A stretch of DNA of 14,394 bases from Acidobacteriota bacterium (GTDB taxonomy: Bacteria; Acidobacteriota; Polarisedimenticolia; Gp22-AA2): positions 1 to 14,394 of the forward strand of contig JACOUZ010000020.1 of NCBI GenBank assembly GCA_016177515.1, in the 5' to 3' direction. Numbering within the stretch: position 1 is the first letter of the stretch; each line of letters opens with the position of its first letter. This document shows positions 6,856 through 14,386 of this stretch, one piece after another. A program made the translations under genes and the position numbers. A model generated the notes under the pieces. That model did no database searches. It saw nothing but the letters and a program-made list of their open reading frames with translations, and was not told the DNA's origin.

Positions 6856-6884
6856 GGAGCCGGCCCGATAACCGGGCAGGCTCC
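6856..6884 (+). promoter_or_regulatory. Nested leader hairpin upstream of the hydrolase gene
   Basis: GGAGCC (6856-6861) pairs with GGCTCC (6879-6884). Inside it, GCCCG (6863-6867) pairs with CGGGC (6873-6877), with one G/A mismatch between the helices and a five-base loop ATAAC. This 11-bp G+C-rich stem lies in the predicted 5' leader, about 40 nt before the GTG start. No T-run follows, so it is not a simple terminator. It matches no riboswitch class I can recognise. A role in mRNA stability or translation is inference. Confidence 0.45.
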
Positions 6885-6923
6885 TCGATCCAGCCGAAAC
6901 CGTCAGCGTCGAGTCGTCGGGGA

Positions 6924-9335
6924 GTGAACTCGGCCATCCTGCCGCCTGCGCGATTGCCGGTCTGCCTTCGGGGAGGTCTGCTCTGCCTGTCGCTCATCGC
7001 GATGCCGGCCGCCGGAGGTGGCGGCCGGGAGGGCAGGCCGCGCCCCGGCGCTCCGCCCGACGCCGCGATCGAGGTGATCGCCCGGGCGCGGGATGGCCGG
7101 TTCTGGGTGGGCGGCCCCCGTGGCGGGGTGGGCGGCGGGCGCTTCCGGCCCCTGTTCGTCAAGGGCGTCAACATGGGGGTGGCGCTTCCCGGCCGCTTCC
7201 CGGCCGAATTCCCTCCGGATCAGGCGACCTACGGCCGGTGGGTTCGCGACGTTGCGGAGCTGGGGGCCAACTCGGTCCGCCTGTACACGCTTCTGCCGCC
7301 GCCGTTCTACGCGGCGCTCCTGCAACACAACCGGGCCACCGCCTCGCGGCCCCTCTGGCTGGTGCAGGGAGTTTGGACGGAGCCGCCCGAGGGGGACGAC
7401 TACGACGGCGGCCCGTTCGTCAAGGAGTTCAGGGAGGAGATCAGAAGAGTGGTGGATGCCGTGCACGGCAATCTCGATCTGCCGGCGCGCCCGGGGCATG
7501 CGTCCGGGGCCTACCGCGCCGACGTGTCGCGCTTCGTTCTCGCCTACGTCCTCGGCCGCGAGTGGGAGCCGCACTCGGTCGAGACCTACGACCTATGGTT
7601 CGCCCGGGCGGAACGGGAGCCGTTCCTGGGGACCTACTTCAGGGCGCACCCGGAGGACGGCGCCACACCCTTCGAGCAGTGGCTCGCCCGGACCATGGAT
7701 TACACCGTCGGCTACGAGACCGCGACCTACCGCCAGCAGCGGCCAGTCTCGTTCGCCAGCTGGCCGACCCTCGACCCGCTGCGCCATCCGACCGAATCGA
7801 CCCCTGCGGAGGAGGCGGAGGCGCTGGGGCGGCGGGGCGAGACCGACCAGGCGGAGATGATCCGGGACTACGGGGAGTGCGAGGACTGTGTCTCGGTGGA
7901 CGCGACCCACATCGTGCCGACGGATCGGGCGCAGGGGGGCGCCTTCGCCACCTACCACGCTTATCCTTATTATCCCGACTTCATGAACCAGGACCCCGGC
8001 TACGGCCGCGCCCGCGACTCGCAAGGCCCCAGCAACTACATCGGCTACCTGCGCGATCTCAAGGCCCACCACGGAGCCCAGCCGGTCCTGATCGGCGAGG
8101 TCGGCGTGCCGAGCAGCCGCGGCGTTGCCCACCGGCAGCCGCAGGGGTGGCACCACGGCGGCCACTCGGAGCGCGAGATGGGGGAGATCGACGCCCGCCT
8201 GATGCGGAATGTCCATGAGGCGGGGCTGGCGGGGGGCATCCTGTTCGCCCTTCTGGACGAGTGGTTCAAGAGGAACTGGCTGGTGTTCGATTTCGAGATC
8301 CCGGCGGAGCGCAAGCCGTTGTGGCTCAACGTCCTCGACGCGGAAGAGCACTACGGCATCCTGGCCGCCCGTCCGGGGGAAAAAGGTTGGAAGGTGACTA
8401 TCGACGGCAGGCCGGGGGACTGGCATGGTGTCGCGCCGCTGATCGCGCGGGCCTCGGGGGGGCCCGAGCGCCGGTTCGGGGACGGGCACGATTCCGCCCG
8501 GACTCTCCGGGGGCTGGCGGTGACGTCCGACGAGGCCTACCTCTACGTCAGGCTGGACGTGGATCGACTGGACGCCGACGGCGACGGGACACCCGATTGG
8601 GGCCGGGCGGCCTACCTGATCGGGATCGACACGTACGACCCGCGCCGGGGAGACCACCGCCTGCCGATCACCGACCGGGCCGCGTCCCCCGCCGGCCTGG
8701 AGTTCTGCATCATCCTCGACGGCCCGGAGACCGCGCGCCTGCTGGTGGACGTCCCCTACGACATCCAGACGCACCGCCACAGCCGGCCGTACGGCTCGGT
8801 CGAGAACGACGACGGCCGCTTCATGGAGATCAGGGTCGAGACCAACCGCCGCCGGGTGGCGCGCGACGGCACGATCTTCCCCGCGCTGCAGTGGAGCCTC
8901 TCGCCGCTCCGCCACGCCTCGATGGACCCGGGCGACCGGGACCACTCGACGCTCGCCGACTGGCGCGCCGGCGTGGCCGCGAACGTCATCGAGATGCGCA
9001 TCGGCTGGGGGCTCCTGAATGTGACCGACCCGTCGTCCCGCCGCGTCCTGCACGACGACCCGGGCAACCTCCGGAAGGTCGGGACCGTCGAGACGCCCGG
9101 GTTCCGCTTCTACGCCCTTGCAGTCAGGCCGGAAGGGGCGGCCGGCGGAGCGACCCCGATCGGGGCGCGGCTGGCCGACCGCCTGCCGTCCGGAGACCTG
9201 GCGCGGCCGTCCGACCTGCCGATCTACGCCTGGCCCGGCTGGGACCGGCCCACCTACCGGGTCGAGAGAAAAGAGGCCTGGCCGATCCTGAAGCGCGCTC
9301 TCGAAGCGATCCCGTCGCACGGAGGGGCCCCGTGA
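6924..9335 (+). CDS. Secreted clan GH-A-like glycoside hydrolase with C-terminal CBM9/DOMON-like domain
   Basis: This gene opens the polysaccharide operon. From the GTG at 6924 the product is 803 residues. The N-terminus (Arg residues, then GGLLCLSLIAMPAAGG) looks like a Sec signal peptide. Residues about 75-480 resemble a TIM-barrel hydrolase: FVKGVNMG (78-85), ELGANSVRLYTL as a typical early barrel strand, ATYHAYPYYP (342-351) and LIGEVGVP (389-396). Catalytic candidates are E213 or E215 in GREWEP as acid/base and E392 as nucleophile. From W489 (WKVTIDGRPGDW) a CBM9/DOMON-like beta domain follows, with an Asp-rich, possibly calcium-binding loop at 550-558 (DADGDGTPD). The substrate and exact GH family are not recognised. 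The start is uncertain: its GGGGA abuts the GTG, and TTG 6954 and ATG 7002 are in frame. Its stop overlaps the next start. Confidence 0.8.
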   Translation: MNSAILPPARLPVCLRGGLLCLSLIAMPAAGGGGREGRPRPGAPPDAAIEVIARARDGRFWVGGPRGGVGGGRFRPLFVKGVNMGVALPGRFPAEFPPDQATYGRWVRDVAELGANSVRLYTLLPPPFYAALLQHNRATASRPLWLVQGVWTEPPEGDDYDGGPFVKEFREEIRRVVDAVHGNLDLPARPGHASGAYRADVSRFVLAYVLGREWEPHSVETYDLWFARAEREPFLGTYFRAHPEDGATPFEQWLARTMDYTVGYETATYRQQRPVSFASWPTLDPLRHPTESTPAEEAEALGRRGETDQAEMIRDYGECEDCVSVDATHIVPTDRAQGGAFATYHAYPYYPDFMNQDPGYGRARDSQGPSNYIGYLRDLKAHHGAQPVLIGEVGVPSSRGVAHRQPQGWHHGGHSEREMGEIDARLMRNVHEAGLAGGILFALLDEWFKRNWLVFDFEIPAERKPLWLNVLDAEEHYGILAARPGEKGWKVTIDGRPGDWHGVAPLIARASGGPERRFGDGHDSARTLRGLAVTSDEAYLYVRLDVDRLDADGDGTPDWGRAAYLIGIDTYDPRRGDHRLPITDRAASPAGLEFCIILDGPETARLLVDVPYDIQTHRHSRPYGSVENDDGRFMEIRVETNRRRVARDGTIFPALQWSLSPLRHASMDPGDRDHSTLADWRAGVAANVIEMRIGWGLLNVTDPSSRRVLHDDPGNLRKVGTVETPGFRFYALAVRPEGAAGGATPIGARLADRLPSGDLARPSDLPIYAWPGWDRPTYRVERKEAWPILKRALEAIPSHGGAP
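9321..9325 (+). promoter_or_regulatory. Ribosome binding site fixing the GTG start of the TPR/beta-barrel gene
   Basis: GGAGG lies 6 nt before the GTG at 9332-9334. That GTG overlaps the hydrolase stop as GTGA, a classic translational-coupling junction, so it is preferred over any upstream start in this frame. Confidence 0.75.
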
Positions 9336-11077
9336 GGCGCGGCCGGACGCCGGGCGCGCTCGTGACCTTCGCGCACACGGGCCGTGATCTTGCAGCGGGC
9401 CTAGCGTGCGCCGCCGGGCTCGCCTGGGCGGCCGCGGCGATCGCGGCGCCGCAGGGAGCCGCCCCCGCGGCCCCGGCCGGGCGGCCGGTCGCCGACATCG
9501 TCCGCGAGGCCGACCAGGCGTTCGCGCGGGAGGACTTCAAGACGGCGCGCCCGCTCTACGAGGAGGCGGTCCGCCTGGAGCCGGATCATTTTCGCGCCCT
9601 GGTGCGCGCGGCGCTCATCGAGTCGTGGGACGGCGAGCTGGACCTATCGGCCGGGCACTACCGCCGGGCCGTGGAGCTCGAGCCGGACGATTTCGACGCC
9701 CGGCTCGGCCTGGCGCGCGTCCTGTCCTGGAAGAAGGAGTTCTCCGGATCGATCGACACCTACCGGACGCTGCGTGACCGGCATCCCGACGACCCCCGCG
9801 TCCTCCTGGGGCTCGGACAGACTCTGTCGTGGGCGGGGAGGTTCGCCGAGGCCGACGCCGTGTTCCTCGAGATGGAGGAGAAGAAGGTCGAGCCGATCGA
9901 AGCGCACGCCGGGCGCGCCCGGCTGCGCGGCTGGCAGGGGCAGCTGGACGAGGCGGCGCAGTTCTGGCGCCACGTGCTGCGCGCCGAGCCGGGGAGCCTG
10001 GACGCCCGGATCGGGATCGCCTGGGTGAACCACTGGAAGGGGCTCGATCGCACGGCGCGCGAGCAGGCCGACAATCTCGTCCTCGATCATCCCGGGAGCA
10101 AGGACGCCAAAGAGCTCCAGGCGGCCATCCGCCTGGGGCTCCGGCCGTACGCCGATGCCGAGGCGTTCCGCTCGAGCGACACCGACTCCAACCAGGTCGA
10201 GGGGGCGACCATCGCCTGGGCGTTCAAGGCCGAGCCGCAGACCACCGTGCGCATCGCCTGGTCGACCTGGAACGCCGAGTTCCGCTGCCAGGATCCGGGG
10301 TTCTGCAGCGCCCCGGGCCTGGTCCTGGGGAGCGAGATCGACACGCGGGCACAGGCGCTGTCGGCCGGCGTGACCTCGCGCGTGGTCGCCCCGATCACCT
10401 TCCACGCGCGCCTCGGCGCCGTGCGCGAGGACAACTTCGGCGGCGGTTCGCGCACCGTCGGCACGCTGGGAGGTTTCATGCGCTTCCAGGTCGGGCCGCG
10501 CTTCCTGGTCGGGACCGACGGCGGCCGGGAGGTGCTGCTCGACACGGCCCCGCTCATCGACCGCGGCATCCGCACCGACGAGGCGAACGGGCGCATCGAA
10601 TTCCGCTTCCGGCCGGCGTGGCTTTTGTCCGGAAGCGCGGGCCTGGCGTCGTACTCGGACGGCAACGCCCGGCGCACGGCGGGGGCCGCGATCGAATGGC
10701 GCGCGCCGCGCACGCACCCCCGGGTGTCGGCCGTCTTCGACGCGCGCTACCGGACGTTCAACGCCGACCGGGACAACGGCTATTTCGATCCGCTGCGCTA
10801 CGACTCCGAGCTCTTGACGGTGGCGATCTGGGACGACTACCGCGACGGGCGCTTCTACTGGCGGGTCGAGGGAACGTACGGCCGCCAGGCGTTCACCCTC
10901 GGCGCGGCCGCGCCGCGCGACGACGCCGTGCAGGGGGGATCGGCCCTCGCGGGGGTCAACTTCGCCGCCGGCCGGGCGGCGTTCGAGGCGTCCTACACTC
11001 GGAGCGATTACGCATTGAATGTCGCCAACGGGTTCACCTACTCGCGCTCCGGGTTCTTCTTCCGGTACCGGTTCTAG
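9332..11077 (+). CDS. TPR-containing outer-membrane beta-barrel protein, YaiO/PgaA-type polysaccharide exporter candidate
   Basis: The 581-residue product has a signal peptide (about 1-39: RRGR n-region, hydrophobic Ala/Leu core, AIAA-P). About five to six TPR units follow (53-265), visible as repeated A..LYEEAV.LEPD, YRRAVELEPDDFDARLGLARVLSW and VLLGLGQTLSWAGRFAEADA patterns. Residues about 270-581 alternate polar and hydrophobic residues as in a transmembrane beta-barrel. They include NGYFDP (482-487), like motifs in BcsC/YaiO-type barrels, and end in FRYRF, whose terminal Phe is the usual barrel-assembly signal. In Pga, Bcs and alginate systems TPR/barrel proteins carry polymer across the periplasm and outer membrane; E. 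coli yaiO sits beside the glycosyltransferase gene yaiP. That role here is inference from architecture and operon. The gene overlaps the hydrolase by 4 nt and ends 1 nt before the next gene. Confidence 0.87.
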   Translation: MRRGRTPGALVTFAHTGRDLAAGLACAAGLAWAAAAIAAPQGAAPAAPAGRPVADIVREADQAFAREDFKTARPLYEEAVRLEPDHFRALVRAALIESWDGELDLSAGHYRRAVELEPDDFDARLGLARVLSWKKEFSGSIDTYRTLRDRHPDDPRVLLGLGQTLSWAGRFAEADAVFLEMEEKKVEPIEAHAGRARLRGWQGQLDEAAQFWRHVLRAEPGSLDARIGIAWVNHWKGLDRTAREQADNLVLDHPGSKDAKELQAAIRLGLRPYADAEAFRSSDTDSNQVEGATIAWAFKAEPQTTVRIAWSTWNAEFRCQDPGFCSAPGLVLGSEIDTRAQALSAGVTSRVVAPITFHARLGAVREDNFGGGSRTVGTLGGFMRFQVGPRFLVGTDGGREVLLDTAPLIDRGIRTDEANGRIEFRFRPAWLLSGSAGLASYSDGNARRTAGAAIEWRAPRTHPRVSAVFDARYRTFNADRDNGYFDPLRYDSELLTVAIWDDYRDGRFYWRVEGTYGRQAFTLGAAAPRDDAVQGGSALAGVNFAAGRAAFEASYTRSDYALNVANGFTYSRSGFFFRYRF

Positions 11078-11078
11078 G

Positions 11079-11459
11079 ATGGCGGAGGAGATGCCGATCC
11101 TGATCGCGGACTCCGACGCGGTGGTCCGGCGTTTCGTGGGGGCGCTTCTGGCCAACAACGGCTACCGGGTGCACGAGGCGGCGGACGGGGACGCGGCGCT
11201 CCGGGCCGCGGCGGAGCTCAGACCGCGCCTGGTGCTGCTCGACGTCGTCCTGCCGGGGAAGGACGGCTTCGAGGTGATCAACGTCCTGAAGAGCGACCCG
11301 GTGACGCGGGACCTCCCCTTGATGGTCCTGTCGGTGCGGGACCGCGAGGAGGACGTCGTGAAGGCGCTCGGGCTGGGGGCCGAGGACTACATGATCAAGC
11401 CGTTCAGCACCCGGGAGCTCCTGGCCCGCATCCGCAAGATCCTGAACCGGGGGCGGTGA
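11079..11459 (+). CDS. Single-domain (receiver-only) response regulator
   Basis: The 126-residue protein is one complete CheY-like receiver domain with no output domain. D11/D13 form the acidic pocket, D55 in LVLLDVVLPG (51-60) is the phosphoacceptor, S85 is the switch Thr/Ser, Y104 the aromatic switch and K107 in IKPF the invariant Lys. It should therefore be phosphorylatable. No histidine kinase is encoded in the window, so its partner lies elsewhere. The ATG at 11079 starts 1 nt after the barrel-protein stop (TAG G ATG), implying coupled translation. An alternative ATG at 11091 has GGAGG only 2 nt away. Sitting between the exporter and the HEAT/synthase genes, it most likely controls the machine by protein contact rather than by DNA binding. 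Confidence 0.93.
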   Translation: MAEEMPILIADSDAVVRRFVGALLANNGYRVHEAADGDAALRAAAELRPRLVLLDVVLPGKDGFEVINVLKSDPVTRDLPLMVLSVRDREEDVVKALGLGAEDYMIKPFSTRELLARIRKILNRGR

Positions 11460-11463
11460 CAGA

Positions 11464-12699
11464 GTGGAGCCGATGCGCGCGATCATGATCCAGATCGTCA
11501 CGGTGGTCGGGGCGCTGCTCGCCGGCCTGACCCTGGCGATCGTGATCAACAAGGCGCGGCGCGAGATGAGCGAGGCGATCGACCGGCGGCGCCGCGCCCT
11601 GCTCGAGCCGGCGGTCTTCGAGTACCTGGGGGCCGCGTCTTCGAAGCCTCTTTCCGGCTACCTGCCGAAGCGCCTGTCGCGCCGCGACCGCCGCCTGGTG
11701 GAGGAGATCCTCCTGGCGGCGGCGCGCATCGTGAAAGGGGACACCCGCGACCGGATCACCGCCGCCCTCGAAGGGCACGGATCGGTCCAGGGGGCGATCC
11801 GGTCGCTGCGCAGCCGCCGCCGCTTCAAGCGGGCCGACTCGGCGGAGGACCTCGGGCTGATGCGCAGCCGCGAGGCGGTCGAGCCTCTGGTCGCCCTGAT
11901 GAACGATCCCGAGCCCGAGGTGCGCATCCGCGCGGCGCGCGCCCTCGGGATCATCCGCGGCACGACGTCCATCCGCCCGCTGGTCCGGGCCCTCGCCGAT
12001 CCGAGCCGCTGGTCGGCGATCCGCGTCGCCGAGATCCTGATCAACGTGGGGGCCGAGGCGGTGGACGAGCTCCTGGCGGCCTACGAGACCCTGCCGCGCC
12101 ACGCGCGCATCTCGGCGCTCGACGTCCTGGGGCGCATCCGCAGCCTCAGGGCGATCGGCCTGATGAAGCGCTGCCTGGAGGACCCCGACCCCGACCTCCG
12201 CGCCCGCGCCGCGCACGGGCTGGGGCTCATCGGCGACTCCGGGACGGCGCCCGACCTGATCAAGGCGCTGGCGGACCGGGAGTGGCCGGTGCGCGCCATG
12301 GCGGCGAAGGCGCTCGGGCGCATCGGCAACCCGGCGGCCATCCCGAGCCTGCGCGAGGCGATGAAGGATCGCCAGTGGTGGGTGCGCGCCAACTCGGGCG
12401 AGGCGCTGCGCGGCCTGGGGCAGGCGGGCCGCGAGGCGCTCATCGACATCCCGTTCGCCCGGCACATGGCGGTGTCTCAGCTCGAGGAGGGGCGCATCAT
12501 CGAGCAATCCGTTTCAGACCTGACGTCGGCCGACCCCGAGAGGCGCGCCGCGGCGATCCGATTCATCGACAGGGTGACCGCCAGCGCCCGCGTCGACGAG
12601 CGGACCCGGCAGGCGGCCGAGGCCACGCAGGAGAGCGTGCGCCGCGCCCTCGGCGATGTCCTTAAAACGCCGGGGCCGGGCGACCGAGGCCGGCCATGA
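11464..12699 (+). CDS. Membrane-anchored HEAT-repeat protein
   Basis: The 411-residue product has one N-terminal membrane helix (about 8-28), followed at once by K30, R32, R33 and R41-R44. By the positive-inside rule the N-terminus faces the periplasm and everything after the helix is cytoplasmic. A basic region (65-125) leads into six HEAT/PBS-lyase-like repeats of about 30 residues: 137-166, 168-196, 197-226, 227-257, 259-288 and 289-319. They show the usual A...L...L.D.D..VR..AA.ALG.IG pattern. A helical tail (331-411) follows. HEAT solenoids are protein-binding scaffolds; nothing suggests catalysis. The start is GTG 4 nt after the response-regulator stop; ATG 11473 is also possible. It probably bridges the receiver protein and the glycosyltransferase catalytic domain, which lie on the same membrane side. 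This is inference. Confidence 0.88.
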   Translation: MEPMRAIMIQIVTVVGALLAGLTLAIVINKARREMSEAIDRRRRALLEPAVFEYLGAASSKPLSGYLPKRLSRRDRRLVEEILLAAARIVKGDTRDRITAALEGHGSVQGAIRSLRSRRRFKRADSAEDLGLMRSREAVEPLVALMNDPEPEVRIRAARALGIIRGTTSIRPLVRALADPSRWSAIRVAEILINVGAEAVDELLAAYETLPRHARISALDVLGRIRSLRAIGLMKRCLEDPDPDLRARAAHGLGLIGDSGTAPDLIKALADREWPVRAMAAKALGRIGNPAAIPSLREAMKDRQWWVRANSGEALRGLGQAGREALIDIPFARHMAVSQLEEGRIIEQSVSDLTSADPERRAAAIRFIDRVTASARVDERTRQAAEATQESVRRALGDVLKTPGPGDRGRP

Positions 12700-12729
12700 G
12701 ACCGCGGGCGGCGTCGGGCCCGCGGCCGG

Positions 12730-12736
12730 AAGGAGG
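12730..12736 (+). promoter_or_regulatory. Ribosome binding site fixing the start of the glycosyltransferase
   Basis: AAGGAGG is followed by 6 nt and the ATG at 12743. This rules out the longer in-frame reading from 12656, which would overlap the HEAT gene and add 29 hydrophilic residues before the first membrane helix. Confidence 0.85.
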
Positions 12737-12742
12737 TCCGCG

Positions 12743-14182
12743 ATGACCTGGATGTCGATCCTGGTCGCCATCGTCCTGGCGTTCAACCGCTGGGTCATCT
12801 ACTACTTCGGCCTCCTGAACGGCGTGTATCTGTTGCTGTTCCTGGTGTCGTTCTTCGAGGTGATGCGCTTCGTCAGGCGGACCTTCTTCTCCGACTACGA
12901 GCAGATCCTGAAGTCGGAGATGACCTGGCCGATCTCGATCATCGTCCCGGCCTTCAACGAGGCGCGCACCATCGTCGAGACGGTGCGCTCGCTCCTCGCC
13001 GTGAATTACGGGCAGTTCGAGGTCGTCGTGGTCAACGACGGCTCGACCGACTCGACACTCGAGCGCCTGGTCGAGACCTTCGAGCTGAAGCGCACCGACC
13101 GGATCTACCGCCGGACGCTGCCGACCGGACCGGTGCGCGGCATCTACGCCTCGCTCGACCATCCCAGCCTGATCGTCGTGGACAAGGAGTGGAGCGGCAA
13201 GGCCGGGGCGCTCAACACCGGCATCAATGTCTCCCGCTATCCCCTGTTCTGCTCGGTGGACGCCGACTCGATCATCGAGGAGAACGCCCTCTTGCGGGTC
13301 GTCAAGCCGTTCATGGAGCATCCCCAGGAGATGGTCGCGGCCGGCGGCATCGTGCGCATCGTCAACGGCTGCGAAGTGCGCGAGGGGCGCGTGGTGCGCA
13401 TCGGGCTGCCCAGGAAGTCGCTGCCGGTTTTCCAGGTGGTCGAGTACCTGCGCGCCTTCCTCGGGGGCCGCATCGGCTGGAGCAGCCTCCGGTCGCTCCT
13501 GATCATCTCCGGCGCCTTCGGGCTGTACCGCAAGTCGGACGTGATCGCCGTCGGCGGCTACGACGGCTCGTCCGAGACCGAGGACCTCGAGCTGGTCCTG
13601 AAGCTGCACGAGCACCTGCGCCGGAGCGGCCGCAAGTACCGCATCGTCTTCGTCCCCGACCCCGTCTGCTGGACCGAGGTGCCGTCCACCTTCCGCGTCC
13701 TCGCCCGCCAGCGCAACCGCTGGCACCGCGGCCTCCTGCAGAGCCTCTGGCGCCACAAGCGCATGATGCTGAACCCCGATCACGGCGTCATCGGCATGCT
13801 GGCCCTGCCTTACTTCCTCCTGTTCGAGACCCTCGGCCCCTTCGTCGAAATCCTCGGCTACGTCATGGTGGCGCTGTCGTATTTCCTCGGCCTCCTGAAC
13901 GTCGATTTCTTTGTCCTGTTCATGATCCTCGCCGTCTTCTTCGGCGTCTTCCTCTCCGTCGCCGCCGTGCTCCTGGAGGAGATCTCCTTCCGCCGCTACC
14001 CAGGCTGGGAGCACCTCGCCCTGCTCGTCCTCGCCGGCGTCCTCGAGAACTTCGGCTACCGCCAGGTCCTCGCCCTCTTCAAGGTGAAGGCCTTCTACGA
14101 CTTCCTGCGCCGCCGCAAGGCCTGGGGGCGCATGGAGCGAGAGGGCTTCCGGGCGGCGCCCGAGCGTCCGGGAGCGGCGTAG
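12743..14182 (+). CDS. Processive family 2 glycosyltransferase, membrane polysaccharide synthase
   Basis: The 479-residue protein has two N-terminal membrane segments (about 4-24 and 25-45), a cytoplasmic GT-A domain (about 62-345) and three or so C-terminal membrane segments (about 348-378, 380-412, 424-447). Catalytic motifs are complete: VVNDGST (97-102) with the nucleotide-binding D99, DAD (173-175) for metal binding, TED (279-281) with the candidate base, and QRNRW (323-327) for acceptor/product binding. This set is typical of processive synthases such as cellulose synthase, PgaC/IcaA, NodC and YaiP, which polymerise a sugar nucleotide and extrude the chain. The sugar cannot be deduced. 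No PilZ domain is attached, so direct c-di-GMP control as in BcsA is not evident. It is the last gene of the operon, 43 bp after the HEAT gene. Confidence 0.94.
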   Translation: MTWMSILVAIVLAFNRWVIYYFGLLNGVYLLLFLVSFFEVMRFVRRTFFSDYEQILKSEMTWPISIIVPAFNEARTIVETVRSLLAVNYGQFEVVVVNDGSTDSTLERLVETFELKRTDRIYRRTLPTGPVRGIYASLDHPSLIVVDKEWSGKAGALNTGINVSRYPLFCSVDADSIIEENALLRVVKPFMEHPQEMVAAGGIVRIVNGCEVREGRVVRIGLPRKSLPVFQVVEYLRAFLGGRIGWSSLRSLLIISGAFGLYRKSDVIAVGGYDGSSETEDLELVLKLHEHLRRSGRKYRIVFVPDPVCWTEVPSTFRVLARQRNRWHRGLLQSLWRHKRMMLNPDHGVIGMLALPYFLLFETLGPFVEILGYVMVALSYFLGLLNVDFFVLFMILAVFFGVFLSVAAVLLEEISFRRYPGWEHLALLVLAGVLENFGYRQVLALFKVKAFYDFLRRRKAWGRMEREGFRAAPERPGAA

Positions 14183-14199
14183 AAGCCGGGGGGCGTGCC

Positions 14200-14203
14200 G
14201 GAG
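14200..14203 (+). promoter_or_regulatory. Ribosome binding site of the edge ORF
   Basis: GGAG lies 6 nt before the ATG at 14210, favouring this start over the upstream in-frame GTG at 14195 and the downstream ATG at 14267. Confidence 0.5.
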
Positions 14204-14209
14204 CGAAAA

Positions 14210-14386
14210 ATGAACCCACCGTCGGGAAGGCGGGAGGCGCCGATCGCCCCGACCGCGGTGACCCTGATGCGACGCACGCGACCGGACGAGACCTTCGGAC
14301 AGCGCCTCCTGCGACTGCGCCAGGCCCGCGGCTATTCGCTACGCGAGCTCGGCGACCGCGTGTCGGTGTCAGCCAGCGGAGGATGA
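14210..14386 (+). CDS. Truncated XRE-type helix-turn-helix protein
   Basis: The 58-residue ORF ends in the first part of an XRE/Cro-type DNA-binding domain: TFGQRLLRLRQARGYSLREL followed by GDRVSVSAS. In intact relatives this continues into the recognition helix and the SxIERG-like segment. Here it stops after SASGG, 8 bases before the window ends. Either a frameshift or nonsense change broke the gene, a base error lies near a contig end, or it is a short remnant. It follows the glycosyltransferase by 27 bp on the same strand and could have been a regulator of the operon. The HTH resemblance is good up to the stop; whether the product is functional cannot be told. Confidence 0.45.
   Translation: MNPPSGRREAPIAPTAVTLMRRTRPDETFGQRLLRLRQARGYSLRELGDRVSVSASGG

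Noticed and set aside
6829..6923. Known riboswitch (such as c-di-GMP or cobalamin) in the polysaccharide leader
   Set aside because: The leader folds into a strong hairpin, but I see none of the conserved bases of the classes I can recognise.
7593..9320. Minus-strand open frame of 575 codons antisense to the hydrolase
   Set aside because: No recognisable domain. The plus strand has barrel and CBM9-like motifs and perfect junctions with the next gene.
8261..9331. Upstream extension of the TPR/beta-barrel frame
   Set aside because: This part overlaps the hydrolase gene in another frame and is low-complexity. The real start is the GTG at 9332 with GGAGG 6 nt upstream.
11869..12420. DNA tandem repeat in the HEAT gene
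   Set aside because: The periodicity is at the protein level. The DNA copies are too diverged to be a recent tandem duplication.
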